This document shows, in pieces, positions 1 through 10,525 of a stretch of DNA of 64,000 nucleotides (its first letter is position 1; every line of letters begins with the position of its first letter). A model generated the notes under the pieces. That model worked only from the letters and a program-made list of their open reading frames with translations, searched no databases and was not told the DNA's origin. The DNA comes from Gaeumannomyces sp. JS-464 (lineage: Eukaryota; Ascomycota; Sordariomycetes; Magnaporthales; Magnaporthaceae), in contig NGZR01000001.1 in the NCBI GenBank assembly GCA_002197995.1, positions 5,952,001-6,016,000 on the forward strand. The letters are read 5' to 3'. The translations under genes and the position numbers were made by a program.

Positions 1-825
1 GCCGCGAGGCAGAAAGTGGGTATCAAGCGGGCACGAGGCGAGAATACATCAGACGAGGATGACGACGACACAGATGGCTTGGACAATCCTTGGGCCGGCA
101 CGGCGCTGCAAGGACTGATGGCCAGCGCCAGGCCAAAAGCTGTACCCCTTTCTTTTGTCGCCAAAAGCAGCACCAAACACTCGTAGCACAACGGCGGGAC
201 GCTGGTTACAGGTCTTCCTCAGTTGGTGGGGGCACGCGTGGCACGCCGAGCGGGCCACTTGCAGCCCACAGCCACACCGGCAGCGCAGTTTCATCTGCGA
301 AAGCAGGCGATGGAGAGAGGCTTGTCAACGAGCTGCAGCTAACCGAGGATGGAAGTGACGAAGATCTCGACGCGCCGTCGTCATTCATCCCTGGCCGGCA
401 GGACACCCTCCATGCATGCGCTGGTAACTGGGTCAGACCCTCGTCTCCTCGCGCGCCCATTGGCCTTCGCGTCAGGGCCCTCTGGACAGATGCGCGCTCC
501 CCACACAGCCCCATCTCCCAGGGATGGTATGGCTGGTGCCTTGGGAGGATTCTCGATCCATATCCCCCGCCGCGCGCCTGCCCATGAAGCCCCGCGGTTG
601 CCGGCTGCTTCCCCCGAGAAAGGCGGCCCCTCACATGACGGGGACGGCTCCGATGATGATGAGATCCTGCAACGAATCCGGGAGCGGAGGAAAAACCGCA
701 TGGTACAGGCAAAACAGGATACGCAGAAGGAAAAGGACGAAACGAAAGGCGCTGAACGAGACAGGCCATCAGTCAACCAGGAGGGCCATGATGTCACATT
801 AGACTTCATTCCGTCTTTTCTGTAA
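1..825 (+). CDS. 3' end of an unrecognised acidic, low-complexity protein (5' truncated, frame broken)
   Basis: The window opens inside a plus-strand coding region. Frame 1 reads an acidic, charged stretch (SDEDDDDTDGLDNPW) up to a stop at about 184. Equally protein-like sequence then continues in frame 3 (about 183-400, containing LQLTEDGSDEDLDAP) and again in frame 1 (about 400-825). The last part has a basic helix with RERRKNR and a Lys/Glu-rich tail before the stop at 823-825. No convincing intron joins the frames. One missing base near 180-186 and one more change near 400-430 would give a single reading frame, which matches the error pattern elsewhere in the window. I do not recognise the family and see no catalytic motif. 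The composition suggests a largely disordered, possibly nuclear protein, but that is inference. Confidence 0.45.
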
Positions 826-1185
826 GGTGGCTTTTCGGATACGTCAAGCAATGTCAAAAACACGAGAGAACAGGACCTCTGGACACACGATAATTGGCAT
901 TGGCCGCTCGTCCGTGTTTTCCCCCTGGGTCCGTTGGTTGGCGGCGAATAGGCCACCAACCAGGTGTCGATGAATTCGGTTGCCTGGACTTTGACGGGTG
1001 GGTCCCCGTAATTTAAGGCCTCCAGGGGGTTGGGGACGCGCTGATACGAATAGTGCGCCGCCCGTTCTGGGCTTCATGCCCACCAACAAGGCCTGGCACC
1101 GTTTCACATCAGTCCGTGCTCAGCCCTACGGCGTGGTGTCCATTGGTCTACCATCTCGAAAGAGGGGCCATTTCTCCGAGGAATT

Positions 1186-3389
1186 TTATGCCACACCATG
1201 GGTGGCGGCGCCCTTATCCTGGACGAGGACGCTGCAGTTGCGCTCCTGCGTGGATATCGGGACGTCCAAGGCCGGGTTCCGTGTAAAGAAGTTAACAGGC
1301 TTGAGCCCGACTACCATTTTCTCGCAGGCCATCACAGGCCAGTCCTCGACCCGCGGATTATGGGTTGAGCCAAACGTGTGCCACACCACAATATCGGCGT
1401 TGCGAACCGAAGTCGACGTCGAGCTCGGTCGTCCCGCGGTGGCTGCGGCGTCGGCCCCATCTCTGGCCTCTCTACGCTTCTTAATCCACGACGAGATGCC
1501 CTCGCCCCCGAGGGACTGCATCGTAAACTTGCCGGCGGGGAAAAGCTCCTCGTCGGCGTGGCGCGTCACCCATACGGCGTGCGACGCGTATTCAGACCGC
1601 CGAGCGTGCCACGAGTCCGGATGCGCCAGCAGCATCTGGCTGTAGCACGGCAGCAGTTTGAGCCCGACCGCCGTCCCCGTGACCTCGTTCATTTTGCCCT
1701 CGTTGACAATTTTGTACACCCTGTTTGTCTTGAAGTCCAGATCTAGCCCGCACTCGTCCTTGACGTATTCAGACCTGGTCGAAAATCCGACCCCGAACGG
1801 GTTGTTACTGCCGAGAGTCGCGGGCGACGACGACGAGTTGTTAAAGGGCATCGGGTGGGTTTCCTCGACGACTAGCGAGTTGAGGTGCCCGTCGACCGCC
1901 GGGTCGATGCGCAGGCAGAAGAGGTGCTGGTGGAACGGGGCAAGAACGCCAGGGCAACTACCGTGCCGAACGAGGGCGGGGCGGGCTCGTCGATGTTGAC
2001 GGGTGCAGTGGACATGATGCCGGTGGCGCGCACCTCGTAAAAGAGCGACGCATCCTGCTGGAAGTAGAAAAGAAAGATATACTCGTAGTTGCTGACCGTG
2101 ATGATGGTTTGAAGCACTAGCACGCGCGAGCGTGTCACGACGGCGTTGCCCGTGCGAAAGTTGGTGTGCTTCCAAAGGATGCCGTCGTCGATCTCGTGGC
2201 AGCACACCGCATTAGGCATTTTTAGCGGCTCTCCCCCGGCCGTGACGAGCCAGCCGTCCAGGTACTTTATGTGGCCGAGGCAGTCGCAGCCGAGGGCCAG
2301 GTTGTTGGCGTTGAGCCCGGCGCCGTCGTTGCCCAGGTCGAAGGCGGCCTTGCGCGGATACGGACGGCGTGGGTCCGAATAGGGGACGAACATTTCGGCG
2401 AGCGAAAGGCGGTAGAGGAGGCTGCGGCCCTCGTAGCGTACGTCGTGAAGCGTCGTCCCTTCCCGGTAGTTGAAGCCCACCCGCATCGTCCACTTCTCCC
2501 AGCTGATACGGTGGCCGTCCACGGCAAAGGATGGGCCTTCGGGCTGGCTAATGTGGTAGGGCTTGGTGGTGGTTCTCCGGGCATGGGCGAGGTCGGGGTG
2601 GTATTCGCTGTCGGCGTGGATGCGTCGGCGGTCAAACTTTTTCTTTTCCGTATGGATGTGGTCGTGCTCGCCCGAAGGGAGTCGGTAGATTTCCCGGATC
2701 CTCAGATCGCTTGTCACCTCTGCGCAGATATCCAGGGGGTAGGCGTAGTAGTTGGCGTCAGGATTATCGGACAGACGCATATAAAACCACGCCTGGGAGA
2801 GTACCTAGTCAGCGGGCGAACCGAACATGCGCAGGAGAGTTGAGGCTCACCATCGTTTGCCTCTCCTTCATGTCGTTGAGGCCATCTGTCGCGTACGCCC
2901 AGGGCTCGACCACCACTGTGGCTCCTGGCGGGAGATCCAGGCTGCTAATCTCTTCTTGGACCTTGGGGTCGGCCAAGCAGGCGGCGGCGACATTCTGCAT
3001 AAAAACTGTGTCTATGTAGGAATGGCGGCCGTGAAGTACCTCATTGGATACGACAGCCCCCAGTCCAAGGTTAACCACAGCCTCATTCAGGGTCCCGTCG
3101 ACGAAAAGCTGGGCCTTGGCAAGGCGCGGGGGCCGTTCATCCAGCGACAATCCGGCGTGCTCGCGCTCCAGGAATTCAACCATGGCCTGCTTTGGCGGCT
3201 CTTGGAGCGCAACCACGCGGAATGAGAGGTCCGCATCGGGAAAGGCTCGACGGACAACCCCTGGCCGCCTATACGTTGAGCATTGTCAGTTCACCGTTGG
3301 GAACGCAATCGCCGGAGGGGAGTTGTCACTTGGCCTACATTGCTGATTTCCAAGCGAGTCAAAGGGTCGAAGGGATGTGGGGGAGCCAT
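1186..3389 (-). CDS. Copper amine oxidase (primary-amine oxidase), frame broken
   Basis: Copper amine oxidases convert primary amines to aldehyde, ammonia and H2O2 using copper and a tyrosine-derived topaquinone. Three exons are visible. Exon 1 is 3389-3339 (starts MAPPHPFDPLTRLE). Exon 2 is 3260-2851 and carries the N-terminal domain (ALQEPPK). Exon 3 is 2792-1186. Exon 3 has the catalytic base in FDLGNDGAG, the topaquinone Tyr in SNYEYI, a copper-ligand HQH, and the C-terminal HTFGSTHNPRVEDWPVM block. Intron 2793-2850 is in phase. The frame slips by one base at 1951-1955, between FGTVVA and GVLAPFHQHL, where one C appears to be missing. The junction of exons 1 and 2 (intron 3261-3338) is also one base out of phase. 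The length of about 689 residues is normal for the family. There is no signal peptide, so it is probably peroxisomal or cytosolic. Confidence 0.88.
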
Positions 3390-3930
3390 TGCCGCGGTTG
3401 GAAGTGCGGTCGAGCTGTGGTTCGGGACGGCTGTTTTTCCTCGGCCTGTTTTTTTTTCCACTTCTCGGGGGCAGGACTGGGGGATATTCGGCAACAGTCA
3501 AGAATCCCCGGTGCACGGCATGAAGAACCCCCGCAGCTGGTGTCCCCGAGGCCGGCCGGCTTCGGAGCTGGTTATTGCCGGCTGGGGTTGAGTCTACTGT
3601 CGGCACAGCTGCGGGGGTGGGGCTGATTCTCGTCGGCTCCCCACTGGATGCCGTGCCTGGCAGCCTTCCTCGTCGCCACGGAGAAGGCCGGCCGCCATCG
3701 ATGTCTCTTTCCGACACACCCAGCGCTCATGGTCCATGTAATGCCAGAGACCGAGCAACCAACTCGCCTGTTAGCCAAGTTCGTGACCACAACCCCGAAC
3801 ATTCTTGTCACTGTCAGAAATCTCACACTGGCGAAATGGGCGTGGCCCGCATTGTCTCCATGCGGTGCGACTCTCTCACGAAAGCACAAACAGATACAAC
3901 ATGCATGTTCGTTGAGTGAGTCAGCTCTCG
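3390..3930. other. Intergenic: upstream of the amine oxidase, downstream of the dioxygenase
   Basis: About 540 bp lie between the amine oxidase start and the 3' end of the dioxygenase. I see no gene. The short open frames have no protein-like composition. It should hold the amine oxidase promoter, but no clear TATA box stands out. Confidence 0.5.
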
Positions 3931-5289
3931 CTATTTATTCTCAAAACAAACCATTCCCTTTCGAGCCTCATACGGCGTCTCGTACGGCCGCTCCGCCTGC
4001 GGGGTGAGGCGGGCCAGGTGCCTCCTCTGGCTGCTCTTCCAGTCGACGAGGGCAGTGTGCTGGGTCACGCGGTTATCCCAAACCACGACCGTGCCCTTTT
4101 CCCACTTTACGCGGACGTGGAAGTCAGCGCCCCATGCGATATGCTCGTGCAGAAACTTTAGAATTGCGTCCGACTCCTCCTTCTTGAGGCCATCAATGTC
4201 GCCCGTGACTGTTGACAAGCCAGACGGGGGATGCGTCAGCGATAAACCCGTTCCCGCAAGACCACAAGAGAGCGTCTACCCGTTACTTACACTGAGGATT
4301 GACATAAAGCGCCTTCTCGCCCGTGACGGGGTGCGTCCTGACGATAAGGTGTGAGTTTACGACGGGTTCCCTGCGCTTGATGCCGCCCCTGGCCGCCGCG
4401 GCGTCGACCTGCTCGACACCCGAGTGCGTGGCCGTCAGTCCGTGCAGGCGCTCGCGGAACAGTGGGCTCAGGCGGGCGTACGCCTCGGCGCAGTCGGCGA
4501 AGAGGGTATCGCCACCGATGTCGGGCTGGTCGAGCACGTAGAGAAAAGTCGTCCCTGGCGGCTGCGCCTCGTACGACACGTCCGAGTGCCACGCGACGCT
4601 GCTAGTCCTCTGCTCGAAGAATCGGGCCGCGCCCTCGTCCCCGGCCTCGCGGTGCACCAGGTGCACCTCCGGGTAGCCCTCGGGGCTGCCAGACGTTGGA
4701 TGTATGTGGTGGCGGCCAAAGTAGGCGACGAAGTCGAGCGCGGCCGCGATGGGCAGGTCGGCCAGGTCCTGGTCCCGGAACGCGACGACCTTGCGCTCGG
4801 CCGCGTACCGCGCCAGCTGGTCCTTGCCCGCGCTGGAGAGCCGGCTCAGCTGCACGCCGCGGACTTCGGTACCGATGGTCGGGGTGAGGTGCGTCACGGT
4901 CGCCTTGCCGGGAGCCAGCAGCTCGGGGAACGACGGGTCCGCGTCCTCGCCGTGCTCGACGTGCGTGAAGGGCTCGAGCGGAGGGTACTTTTGCTCTGGG
5001 TTCCAGGTCGGGAGGTAGTGGGGGTACTGCGAGTTGGGGGCGCGCGCGCAAGAAGCCGCTGGGTTAGCGCCTTGAAGCCACCGTGACAAGGTTCCAGCAT
5101 GGGCTATTCAGCAGGGCCTATCCATACCTTTGCGGCCTCGAAGCCCTTTTTACCCAGCCCCTTTAGTTCCGCGTCCCTGTTGTAGGCGCTCCTAGCCGAC
5201 AGCTCTTTGTACTGACCAACCGACGCTGTGTAATTACCCGACTGTGCCGGTACCTGGATGGTCACCGACTCGACTGCGGAGGGAGCCAT
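3931..5289 (-). CDS. TauD/TfdA-family taurine/sulfonate dioxygenase
   Basis: This is a 2-oxoglutarate/Fe(II)-dependent dioxygenase of the TauD family. Family members release sulfite from taurine or other sulfonates as a sulfur source; some fungal members use other substrates. Exons are 5289-5128, 5026-4291 and 4208-3931, giving 391 residues with all phases matching. Exon 2 carries the iron-binding HxD in AWHSDVSYEAQPPG. Exon 3 carries VVWDNRVTQHTALVDW, with the second iron His, and the 2-oxoglutarate-binding Arg region RRHLARLT. The introns of 101 and 82 bp have GTATGG and GTAAGT donors. The ATG at 5289 is preceded by a TATA-like palindrome at 5366-5379. The gene is intact. It is the nearest neighbour of the amine oxidase on the same strand. 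Confidence 0.9.
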
Positions 5290-5365
5290 GGTGCGCGAGT
5301 GAACTGCGAAGAGGTGTCAAATAGATGTTCTTGTCTGCCATTCTCAGTCTGACGAGAGGCCCGGC

Positions 5366-5379
5366 CTATATGTATATAG
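5366..5379 (-). promoter_or_regulatory. TATA-like element of the dioxygenase gene
   Basis: The palindromic TATA sequence CTATATGTATATAG lies about 77 bp upstream of the dioxygenase ATG. Position and sequence fit a core promoter on the minus strand. It is not experimentally supported. Confidence 0.45.
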
Positions 5380-6306
5380 CCCCTACCCACTCCCGGACAC
5401 ATCTCATGGCACCCCTGGCCCACATTCTTCGTGAGGCGGTGATAGGAGCGAAAAGTGAGAGATCGGACCGGGCTCCATATTAAAGAGCCATCACACAACG
5501 TTGAAATTGAATCACAACTTCACAGGCTGCGCTGACAGCCAGCCCATCGACATGGATGCTGCCCACCTTTGGAACATTGGCCGTGCAGTCCGGCACATCA
5601 AGGTCGAGGATAATAGTAGCATATCGCCCTCCTAAAGGCGCAGATCTCCCACTGTCCTGCCTCTTGTCGAGTACAGGCCTGCTTGGTGGGGGTCACGAAG
5701 ATGCCACCTCGATGACGCAATCTGCCTGCCTGATAGCACGCCATTCTTGCACCACACTGGGGCCATATAACGGCTTCTGGAGCCCCAGTTCGTTCGAAAG
5801 TGTATCAGCGAGCCCCGTCTTGATTCGACCCGAGCTTGAACGGCTTATCCTGATGGAGGTGCTTTGCTACGATAAGGAGCGGCTCGCCCACGGTTGCGTC
5901 AGAGGGCTCTGGGCTAACATGACTCCTGCGAAGCATCGTGTGAGTGCATCGAATGCAACCTGGAACATGCGGATGGCCGATCATAGGGACGTATGAAGCA
6001 AATTGTGTGCTTAATAGAAGACGAGGTTTGTTGCAAGGTGTCCGTGTGGGCGTCGGAAGGGTTTTTAGCAGTGATTTGATTAAAAGCAGTGCGAAGGGTA
6101 TGAAAACTAATTAGCTGGAGTGCACGCAGTGCGCCTAGAAGGTCGATGTGTATATCCAATTGGGTAAGTGGACCGGGGGAAAGGTAAGGAAGATTCTGGT
6201 TTTTGCATACAAGAGCGCTCGAGTAACCAGGGACATAGGGATCTGTTTGTGTGCCTTTGAGCCTTAGCCCGGGATGTGAGTATGAAAGGGTTCAAATTTT
6301 ATCCAT

Positions 6307-6385
6307 AGGCAAAGAAAACAGAAAAGAAAAAAAGAAGAGGAAAAAAGAGAAAAAAAGAAGAGAAAAAAAGAGAAAAAAGAAGGAT
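6307..6385 (+). repeat. Purine-only A/G low-complexity tract
   Basis: An almost uninterrupted run of A and G (AAAGAAAA, GAAGAGG units) about 80 bp long in the gene-poor stretch. It is simple-sequence DNA with no coding sense. Confidence 0.7.
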
Positions 6386-6616
6386 GATAGTCGAAGGGAG
6401 ACGATTTACAAGATGACTCCACGTCACCCAAGAGGGTACGCAAAAGCCTTGCGTTTAAAGCAAGAGTATGTCAACACATAGGAGGTCTTGGAACTTGTTA
6501 AAGGGTGAAGGACGAGTGATCCGCGACATGGTCCTTGAAAATCGCCTTCCGAGAGTGAAAATAGTGATAAAAAAAGGGGAGGATTTGATTCCAATATGTC
6601 ATGAAAATCGAAAACG

Positions 6617-6649
6617 CGTGAAGGATTCAGACCAGCCGAATCCTTCACG
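6617..6649. repeat. Perfect 12-bp hairpin with 9-base loop
   Basis: CGTGAAGGATTC at 6617-6628 is followed after 9 bases by its exact reverse complement at 6638-6649. A smaller nested inverted repeat (GTCAAGG/CCTTGAC) lies at 6741-6759. It may be a miniature element end or an RNA structure. The function is unknown. Confidence 0.6.
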
Positions 6650-8567
6650 TGTTATCTCATTGCCACAAAGAAGCTCAAAGAGGCAACTCTCCGAAGATGA
6701 CTCTCTGGTTTTCTCACAAACCCACAACCGCCACTTTCAAGTCAAGGCTCGCCCTTGACGGATTTTCGGAGGAAACAGAAGACTCATTTCCTATAGATCC
6801 GCTTGTGTACCTAACTTACCCAAGCAGGCAATTTCAGGTCGAAGGCAGGAGTGCGCGATATCTGTATTCGCGGAGCGCTGCGCACCATGACTTTTGGAAG
6901 CTTGGAGATGTAACCCCGTGATACTCTCTCCAGTCAAAGGTGCCGGGGTCCAACGACACCGGCAAGGCGTTGGATATGAAGCATTTGCGGGGACCAGTCC
7001 GACCGTAGCCTGCCCGGCTGGTCGAGTTGCACTTATCGTGGGGCCCTGGGCCAACCGGCAGGGTAGAAGCAAGGAGGAGGCGCCGAGCGAGTCAAGCTCA
7101 ATTTATTACCCTTGGATCTCAGGACTTGTGGAGGAGCAATGTGGCTATCAGAGCCTTGTTGCTGGGGCTGGCCGTCCGGCTTGGCTCCTCCACAATCAGG
7201 GTCCAATGGATCGGGGACCTTGCTTGTTTAGGTGCTTGCTACACACGCGTCCTACCCAGAAAGAGACTGATATCGAGGGGTGGCGGGGTTGAACAAGGCC
7301 AAAGCTCTCCGGACTAGCCCACACCGAATACCACAGGAGGCTGTGACCCCCCGCGGTCACGGCTACAACGATGACCGTGCGGTCCGTCGATAGACGCTTC
7401 CCAACGCAATACCCACCGCGCAAATGCCGCCAAGGCTGGGGACCAGGGATGACCAGGGAGGTCGACATGTGTAGATGGGAAACTTGTCAGTGCCGAGCCG
7501 TGTTGATGCATCAACCCTAGCATACAGGAGGATAGGGTAAGTAGGTTTGGTCAGCTGTATTTCCGCCAATGAAAGGAGGTGGTTTTGCGACTATTGACCT
7601 TGGAATCTTGGAAGGATTTTCTCTGTTGAAATCGACCCTCCCCTTACTCGCAAGCATCATCCGGACGGCGCATAGCCCAACCTTGAAGTTGTAGCCGTGT
7701 TTGTGTGTCGCGATGGTACGAACGCCTGGGGTTGGCATTGACACGATCGACGGCTACAGGATGTTTGGATGACGTTGGGTGCTCCAACACATAACCGCCG
7801 AGTAGCTACAGCCAAGACGCACCCTGCGGGCGGCATGCTTGGACGGGCTGCGACCACACTCATCTGGGATCGACTATTTTTTTTGCTCCCAGGGTTTAGG
7901 CGTCGTTGAAGAATGGGCAGCAAGTGTGGGGAAATGAACGAGATACAAAACGGAAGCGCGGCAGGCGCAGGGTTGCGCTTCATTTTGCGGCGTATTGGGC
8001 CCCAAGAACGGAATGTTAAATAGATTGGCCAGCCAATCGAGGGGAAGCGGGACGGAAAGGCCCAGGTAAAAGCCAAGGACACGGCGAGCAGCAATTTTGG
8101 TGCTTGGCGCCGTTTGCGGCTCTGCCCATATCTGCCAATTTGGCGCGCCCTGGCCACGCGCGCGTCCCTGGCTGGTGTTCGTTTGCGCGTCCATGTTTGT
8201 GTGATGTTCGTGTTATACCCACCTGGGTAGATGCCAGTTCGGGTCTTGTTCCTGACTGCGGGTGCCGGCTTTCCCCCGCGCTAGACAATGCAAGCCACCC
8301 TGGTCGCCATGTGTGCTGCTATTATCACCACCATCCGCGTTTCACTCCGCCCGGAATAGGCAATTCTGCTACACGATCCCTAAAATTGCAGCAAAGGATG
8401 GCATCCATGCTGGCGAGTGCAGATCCATGCTTGGCATGGTACCGCTGTTTCTATTCCCGCTTCCACTTTTCAAAGCCATTGGCGATCGACGAACTGAGCC
8501 GCCAGGTACAGGGTCGGACAACAGCAGGGCGACATGGCCGACACGATGGAGGCTAGCCGGGTCGTGA

Positions 8568-8574
8568 TATAAAA
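8568..8574 (+). promoter_or_regulatory. TATA box of the tyrosinase gene
   Basis: TATAAAA lies 189 bp upstream of the tyrosinase ATG, in a GC-rich region where such a sequence is rare. A transcription start about 30 bp downstream would give a leader of about 160 bases. Confidence 0.55.
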
Positions 8575-8762
8575 GGATGAGTTGCCGCCGCCAACATGGA
8601 CCTCGGATTTCTGTCTAGCCACCAAGGAAGCATCTCAAGCCCCCTGATCTGAGCCGCAGAGCCCAAGCAACAGCAGCAGCAGCAGCAAGCATCCCGCCTG
8701 TTTTCTGTTCCTCAAGTCCCATCTCCTCTTGCACCTCAACAGCCTGAGTCTTCACTGCCACC

Positions 8763-10011
8763 ATGCGCGTCTCCTTCTCCATCCTCAGCGCCGCCCTCGC
8801 GTCGACGGCGAGCGCACTCCCCACGGCTCCCGCCGCCGCCGCCGCCGGCGAGCCCAGGCTCGTCGACCTGGCGCCCTTCAAGGGCACCACCGGCTTCCCG
8901 ACCCGCCCCGTCATGACGGTCGAAGAGGCCCTCGCGCGCACCGCCGAGGTCAGAGCCGAGGCGGCCGCCTGGGAGAAGTCCTCGCTCGCGCGCCGCACCG
9001 TCTCCAACGCCGAGAAGGAGTATGCCGCCGGCCGCGCCGCCAGCACCTGCAAGAACCCCGAGGTGCGCGTCGAATGGCGCAGCTTCCCTCGCGAGCACCG
9101 CCTCAAATGGGTTAAGGCCGTTCGCTGCCTTTACGACCTCCCGCCCCGCGGCGGCTTCCCGGCCGCCGCCAAGAACCTGGCCGAGAGCATGGCCTACATC
9201 CACCAGCAGCTTATGGAGAACATCCATAGCGTTGGTCATTTTAACGTCTGGCACCGCCTTTTTCTCTGGCATTACCAGGAGATCCTGCGTGACGAGTGCG
9301 GCTACCCGCGCGAGCTGCCCCTGCCCTGGTGGGACGAGACCAAGGACTCGGGTAATTTCGCCAAGGCAGATATCTTTGGGCCGGATTATTACGGCGAGGC
9401 GCCCCCGGTCGTGGTCAAGGACGGCAAGGAGTACGCCACCTGCGTCCGCACCGGCGTTCTCGCCAACCTGACCATCGACATCGGCCCCGTCAGGAACCTG
9501 ACCACCCCGCACTGCCTGTCCCGCGCCGTCAACGAGACCCAGACCGCCCAGACGGGCAAGGCCTTTGTCGACCTTGGCAACTCCTTTCCCCTCTTCTGGG
9601 ACATGGCCGTCTCGCAGGAGGAGGGCCCGCACGCCTTTGGGCACACTGGCGTTGGCTCGGTCATGGGCGATATGTGGGCGTCCCCGGCCGATTCCATCTT
9701 CTGTAAGTTTTAATACCACTCACTTCCTTACAGTTGCACAATCAAATGTATTTGAATCAGAATGCTAACACAAAACTCACCATCCAGACATGCACCACAC
9801 GTTTACCGATCGCAACTACTGGGCCTGGCAGCAAGCCAACCCCGCCCAGCGTACCTACCAAATCGGCGGAATGAACGCTACTGTCGGCCCCAAGTCGTTC
9901 AGCACCCTGGACTCTCCCATCCACTTCATGGGCCTGTTCCCCGAAACCACGATTCGGACTCTTCAGGACACGCAGGGCGGCACTCCCTTCTGCTACGTCT
10001 ACGACTACTAA
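8763..10011 (+). CDS. Secreted short tyrosinase / catechol oxidase
   Basis: Type-3 copper enzyme that oxidises phenols or catechols to quinones. Exons are 8763-9702 and 9788-10011; the 85-bp intron has a GTAAGT donor, and the protein is 387 residues. Residues 1-19 form a signal peptide (hydrophobic, ending ASA-LP). The CuA histidines are probably His147, His155 and His164 (IHQQL, IHSVGHF, NVWHRLF), with spacings of 8 and 9. CuB is in GPHAFGHTG plus the MHHTFTD helix formed across the intron. The conserved DxxxxDP-type end is replaced by MWASPADSIFYMHH. There are several N-glycosylation sequons (NLT, NET, NAT). It lacks the long C-terminal domain of the latent tyrosinases and resembles the short secreted fungal catechol oxidases. 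The gene is intact. Whether it hydroxylates monophenols cannot be told from sequence. Confidence 0.9.
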
Positions 10012-10525
10012 GCGGCGTTGTACAGCTAATACCTAGTGTGTACTGGAGGACACTGGTGTCATTGGATATAATGGCGGCCACTCGTGGTACACGGCGCCGC
10101 TGAGTCCATACTACTTGCTACTCGGGCGGCTCTCCTGCATGATTATGTATTGCGACCTACTCTCACGATATCTCTAATTAATACCTACCTTGTCCCAATA
10201 CCTGCCTTGTCTATTGATGGCGCAAACGCGGAAGCTACTGTAGATACAATGGACCCTGCTCGTTTTTCCAAAAGATCTAACACAAGCAGCCGAGACGAAA
10301 ATGGAAAAGGGAGAAGAAATGTAACCATAGTAATCACAGCCAATCGCGAACCCCGTGACCGCCCACCCATGATCATTACTGGAAGAAAAATGGCGTGGGT
10401 GGCCTTCGAACATCTTCAAGGGGGTTCAACTGGCGGAGTCTGTCAGCTTGTGGCACCAAAACAAAATCACGCGGGCGTGACAGCAATGCCAAGGGAAAGG
10501 GTTGAGGAAAAAAAAGTCGTCAAGG
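10012..10525. other. Convergent intergenic region
   Basis: This is the 3' flank of both the tyrosinase gene and the kinase gene. I see no gene. The kinase stop at 10526-10528 follows CAG|GTGGGT, which could be a splice donor, so one more short 3' exon for the kinase within this region is possible. Confidence 0.4.

Larger units (their letters stand above)
5380..8567. other. Gene-poor intergenic stretch, about 3.2 kb
   Basis: No reading frame here has convincing protein character or splice structure. It contains a purine-rich A/G tract (about 6307-6385), a perfect hairpin (6617-6649) and a separated 11-bp inverted repeat (7127-7137 against 7184-7194). GC content is lower around 5990-6700 than in the flanking genes. 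It could be a decayed mobile element or simply regulatory spacer. I see no transposase remnant. Confidence 0.4.

Noticed and set aside
5556..5996. Open plus frame of 146 codons
   Set aside because: No protein-like composition, no homology I recognise, and no promoter or splice signals.
7127..7194. 11-bp inverted repeat with 46-base spacer as a transposon terminal repeat
   Set aside because: Too short an interval, no target-site duplication and no coding content.
8736..9719. Long open minus frame opposite the tyrosinase
   Set aside because: It is the antisense shadow of a GC-rich coding exon; the plus frame has all tyrosinase motifs.
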